Positions 62,206 through 64,000 of a stretch of 64,000 bases of DNA are shown in pieces. The stretch is from NCBI GenBank assembly GCA_963825305.1, contig CAWGTA010000001.1, positions 62,001 through 126,000 on the forward strand. Direction: 5' to 3'. The translations under genes and the position numbers were made by a program. This DNA comes from PSRJ01 sp963825305 (GTDB lineage Bacteria; Acidobacteriota; Terriglobia; Bryobacterales; Bryobacteraceae). The notes under the pieces are model-generated. The model made no database searches, had not been told where the DNA came from, and saw only the letters and a program-made list of their open reading frames with translations. Numbering within the stretch: position 1 is the stretch's first letter; each line of letters starts with the position of its first letter.

Positions 62206-63137
62206 TCACCGTGCAGGCGGGCGTGGCGCTATGGGGTCGAGACAGATCTGTCCGCCCGCGCCGCATTCGCAGTATCGTTCGCAACGCGCCGGCGTCTTGT
62301 CCGGCTTGCCCATTTTTTGCCGATACTCCGGGTAGAGGGTTTCGGCGCCGCCGCGCAGAGCTTCGTAGGGCAACCCGTACCAATCCGCGACTTCGTGCAG
62401 GAAGGGATTGGTTCCGGGCAAATGATTGGGCACATAGTCAGGCGCCCGATTGGGGACCTCGGCCGCGGGTTCGCAGATGTCTGGTCGTCATCCCCTGCGA
62501 GGGGTCGAGCACCCAGGTCTGCGTGCGCACGAGCGGCTCCGTCAAGAAACGCGGGATCGGTAATCACCGTGGCCACGGTCAGATAGTTTCCATGCCGGAC
62601 CCAGTGTTCAGTGAAGGTGGCCTTGTCGCTGCGCGGAAGGCCGTTGCGCTTCAGGTAGCTCTCCTTGAGATGCGTGGTGTAGACGTTCATCATGTTGTCC
62701 TGCCACGACGCCGTCGAAAAACCCTGCCAGGTGTGCGGCGCGAATTCGGAGGGGTGAGCCCGGCCATCGAGCCAGATGGTCCGTTCCATTTCCTGGAACC
62801 ACATGCGTGTGTGGAAGGCGATCGGGCGCTGGGTTACGGGATCGAGAATCGTGTCGACCCGCATGTTGGCCAGCCCGCGCATGGAGTAGTCCGCCCCGTG
62901 CGGCCGGCATTCATACTCGCTGACCACGGAGATGCGGTCGGCGTCATAGCTGTCGGCCCTGAGGCGAGCCGCATCGTTGATGGGGATCCCCGTGTAGTCG
63001 CCCAGCTCGGGGCCGGGAATGCGATCCGGCAGGTCTTCGTGGTAGAGGGGAGACCAATTGCCGGAGAAATCCGCCTGCGCGTAGGCGGCCACGGCAATCA
63101 GACCGAAAAAACAAAGGCGATATGCGCCCATCGACAT
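62206..63137 (-). pseudogene. secreted DFSGxW-type protein, two frameshifts
   Basis: Signal peptide (LCFFGLIAVAAYAQ), then ADFSGNWSPLYHEDLPDRIP, HTRMWFQEMERTIWLDGRAH, HTWQGFSTASWQDNMMNVYT, SYLKRNGLPRSDKATFTEHW and VATVITDPAFL. Near 62553 the sensible reading moves to TEPLVRTQTWVLDPSQGMTT, and near 62485 to ICEPAAEVPNRAPDYVPNHL, ending in LHEVADWYGLPYEALRGGAE and a Cys-rich tail (CERYCECGAGGQIC) before the stop at 62206. Nine bases separate that stop from the MBL start. Could be an artefact of indel errors. Confidence 0.82.
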
Positions 63138-63252
63138 GGCGGCGTAACCCTCCTGGCAAGTGCCGGCGACAAGGATCGCCAGCGCTACCGGTTGGACGGC
63201 TCCTTGATTGGTAAAGCTTAATGCAGATTCATGACCCTGTCTATCAAAGTCT

Positions 63253-64000
63253 TTACCTGGCAGTCTGGTAAACGGCTTCGACGAACATGTCCGTGGTCCA
63301 TGGCCCGGACGTAGCGCCCCAGCGCGGGTCGTAGTCGCGCGTGGGTTTGGCGGCCTTCACCTGCTCGACGGTCATCCCTTTCTTCTTCATGTCCAGGATA
63401 CGATCGCGGATGATGGTCACCATATCCCGGTAATAGGCCACGTCCGCCGCGTCCGAGAGCCGGCCGTGACCCGGCACGATGTAAGTGCCGGCCTCCTCAT
63501 TGCGCGCCGGAATCACCAGGCCCAGAATCTGGTTCAACGCATCGATCTCACCTTGAATGCTGCCGCCACGCGCGAGGTCGAGGAACGGATAGCCGGTGGT
63601 TACGAACACGTCACCGGTGCTGATCACGTCCGAGCGGCGAAAGAAAACCATGCTGTCGCCATCGGTGTGGGCAGCCGGGGCGTGCAGGATGCGTATGCCC
63701 TCATCGTTGAAGAAGAGATCCTTCTTCGCGCCGTGATAGGTGTCGGTGGGCAGCATGCCAAAAGGCGCCGGAGGCTGGCTGCCGACCCGCGCGGTCAGCC
63801 GGTCCAAAACATTTTGATGGGCGATGACTTTGGCGCCCTCCCGCGAATCGTCGGTGAGCCGCGCCACATCGCCGCCGGCGATCGTCTGGCCCTGCTGCCC
63901 GATCTTTTCGTTTCCTCCGATGTGGTCGGCATGGAGATGCGTATCGATGATGAAGGAAACGGGTTTGTCCGAGAGCTTTTTCACCTCGGCCATAACCTTC
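63253..64000 (-). CDS. MBL-fold metallo-hydrolase, 5' end outside the window
   Basis: The frame is open at the right edge (KVMAEVKKLSDKPVSFIIDT), so the signal peptide and first strands lie beyond 64000. The zinc motif is HLHADHIGGN, followed by AAHTDGDSMVFFRRSDVIST, GYPFLDLARGGSIQGEIDAL and YIVPGHGRLSDAADVAYYRD. It is a clear paralogue of the hydrolase at 61246 (same KKGMT-EQVKAAKP-RDYD ending) and belongs to the same minus-strand gene series, 115 bp upstream of the DFSGxW gene. Confidence 0.9.
   Translation of the reverse strand, partial: KVMAEVKKLSDKPVSFIIDTHLHADHIGGNEKIGQQGQTIAGGDVARLTDDSREGAKVIAHQNVLDRLTARVGSQPPAPFGMLPTDTYHGAKKDLFFNDEGIRILHAPAAHTDGDSMVFFRRSDVISTGDVFVTTGYPFLDLARGGSIQGEIDALNQILGLVIPARNEEAGTYIVPGHGRLSDAADVAYYRDMVTIIRDRILDMKKKGMTVEQVKAAKPTRDYDPRWGATSGPWTTDMFVEAVYQTAR

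Overview
The window reads as high-GC chromosomal DNA of a soil acidobacterium of the Bryobacter/Solibacter type. That is an inference from gene content: a TIGR03790-family protein, several secreted proteins of the acidobacterial D-[FL]-[ST]-G-x-W kind, paired DUF6152 proteins, a UdgX-type uracil-DNA glycosylase, and lipopolysaccharide heptosyltransferases showing a Gram-negative envelope. No rRNA gene is present. One tRNA gene, tRNA-Ile2(CAU), is present.

Layout. 1-1.7 kb: a broken VapC-type toxin gene and an outer-membrane beta-barrel protein. 1.8-6.7 kb: a TIGR03790 protein, a GT39-type membrane glycosyltransferase, and a degraded IS481-family element lying against its 3' end. 6.7-17.9 kb: a polysaccharide locus with wecB, a methyltransferase, an O-antigen ligase/polymerase-like protein, a GT4 glycosyltransferase, two nucleotide-sugar 6-dehydrogenases, an acyltransferase-like protein, a frameshifted polysaccharide deacetylase and a glutamine-dependent NAD+ synthetase. 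17.9-29.2 kb: a more mosaic glycan-decoration segment, mostly on the minus strand, with a phosphoesterase, epimerase, ATP-grasp enzyme, methyltransferases (two of them a partial tandem duplication), a GT2, a badly decayed GT39-type gene, wecE and a decayed tyrosine recombinase. It looks like an acquired and partly decaying island.

29.2-37.2 kb is redox metabolism and DNA repair: PoxB-like TPP enzyme, UdgX, a PaoABC-like molybdenum aldehyde dehydrogenase operon with frameshifts in its two small subunits, and a Rieske-FAD reductase. 37.4-46.3 kb is a general-stress neighbourhood (DUF3175, aldo/keto reductase, pyrophosphatase, DUF389, DUF6496, hemerythrin, AsmA-like, DUF883-like, DUF892) interspersed with remnants of DUF4142, MgtC, YdeP-like and a second UdgX gene. 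47.3-50.3 kb holds the tRNA and a duplicated pair of secreted cysteine-rich proteins of unknown function, each with the same leader and the same terminator hairpin.

50.3-64 kb: an RMD1/DUF155-like protein, a DUF6152-DUF6152-DFSGxW operon, a long palindrome, a waaF-waaC-ICMT operon, a lipoprotein, an HDOD protein, and a minus-strand operon in which secreted DFSGxW-type proteins alternate with metallo-beta-lactamase-fold hydrolases and which runs off the right edge.

At least eight otherwise recognisable genes carry single-base frameshifts. Some are surely real decay because large pieces are missing too. Others (paoA, paoB, the deacetylase, one MBL hydrolase, one DFSGxW protein) need only one or two bases changed to be intact and could be sequencing errors. 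The least explained units are the duplicated cysteine-rich secreted proteins and the MBL/DFSGxW operon.
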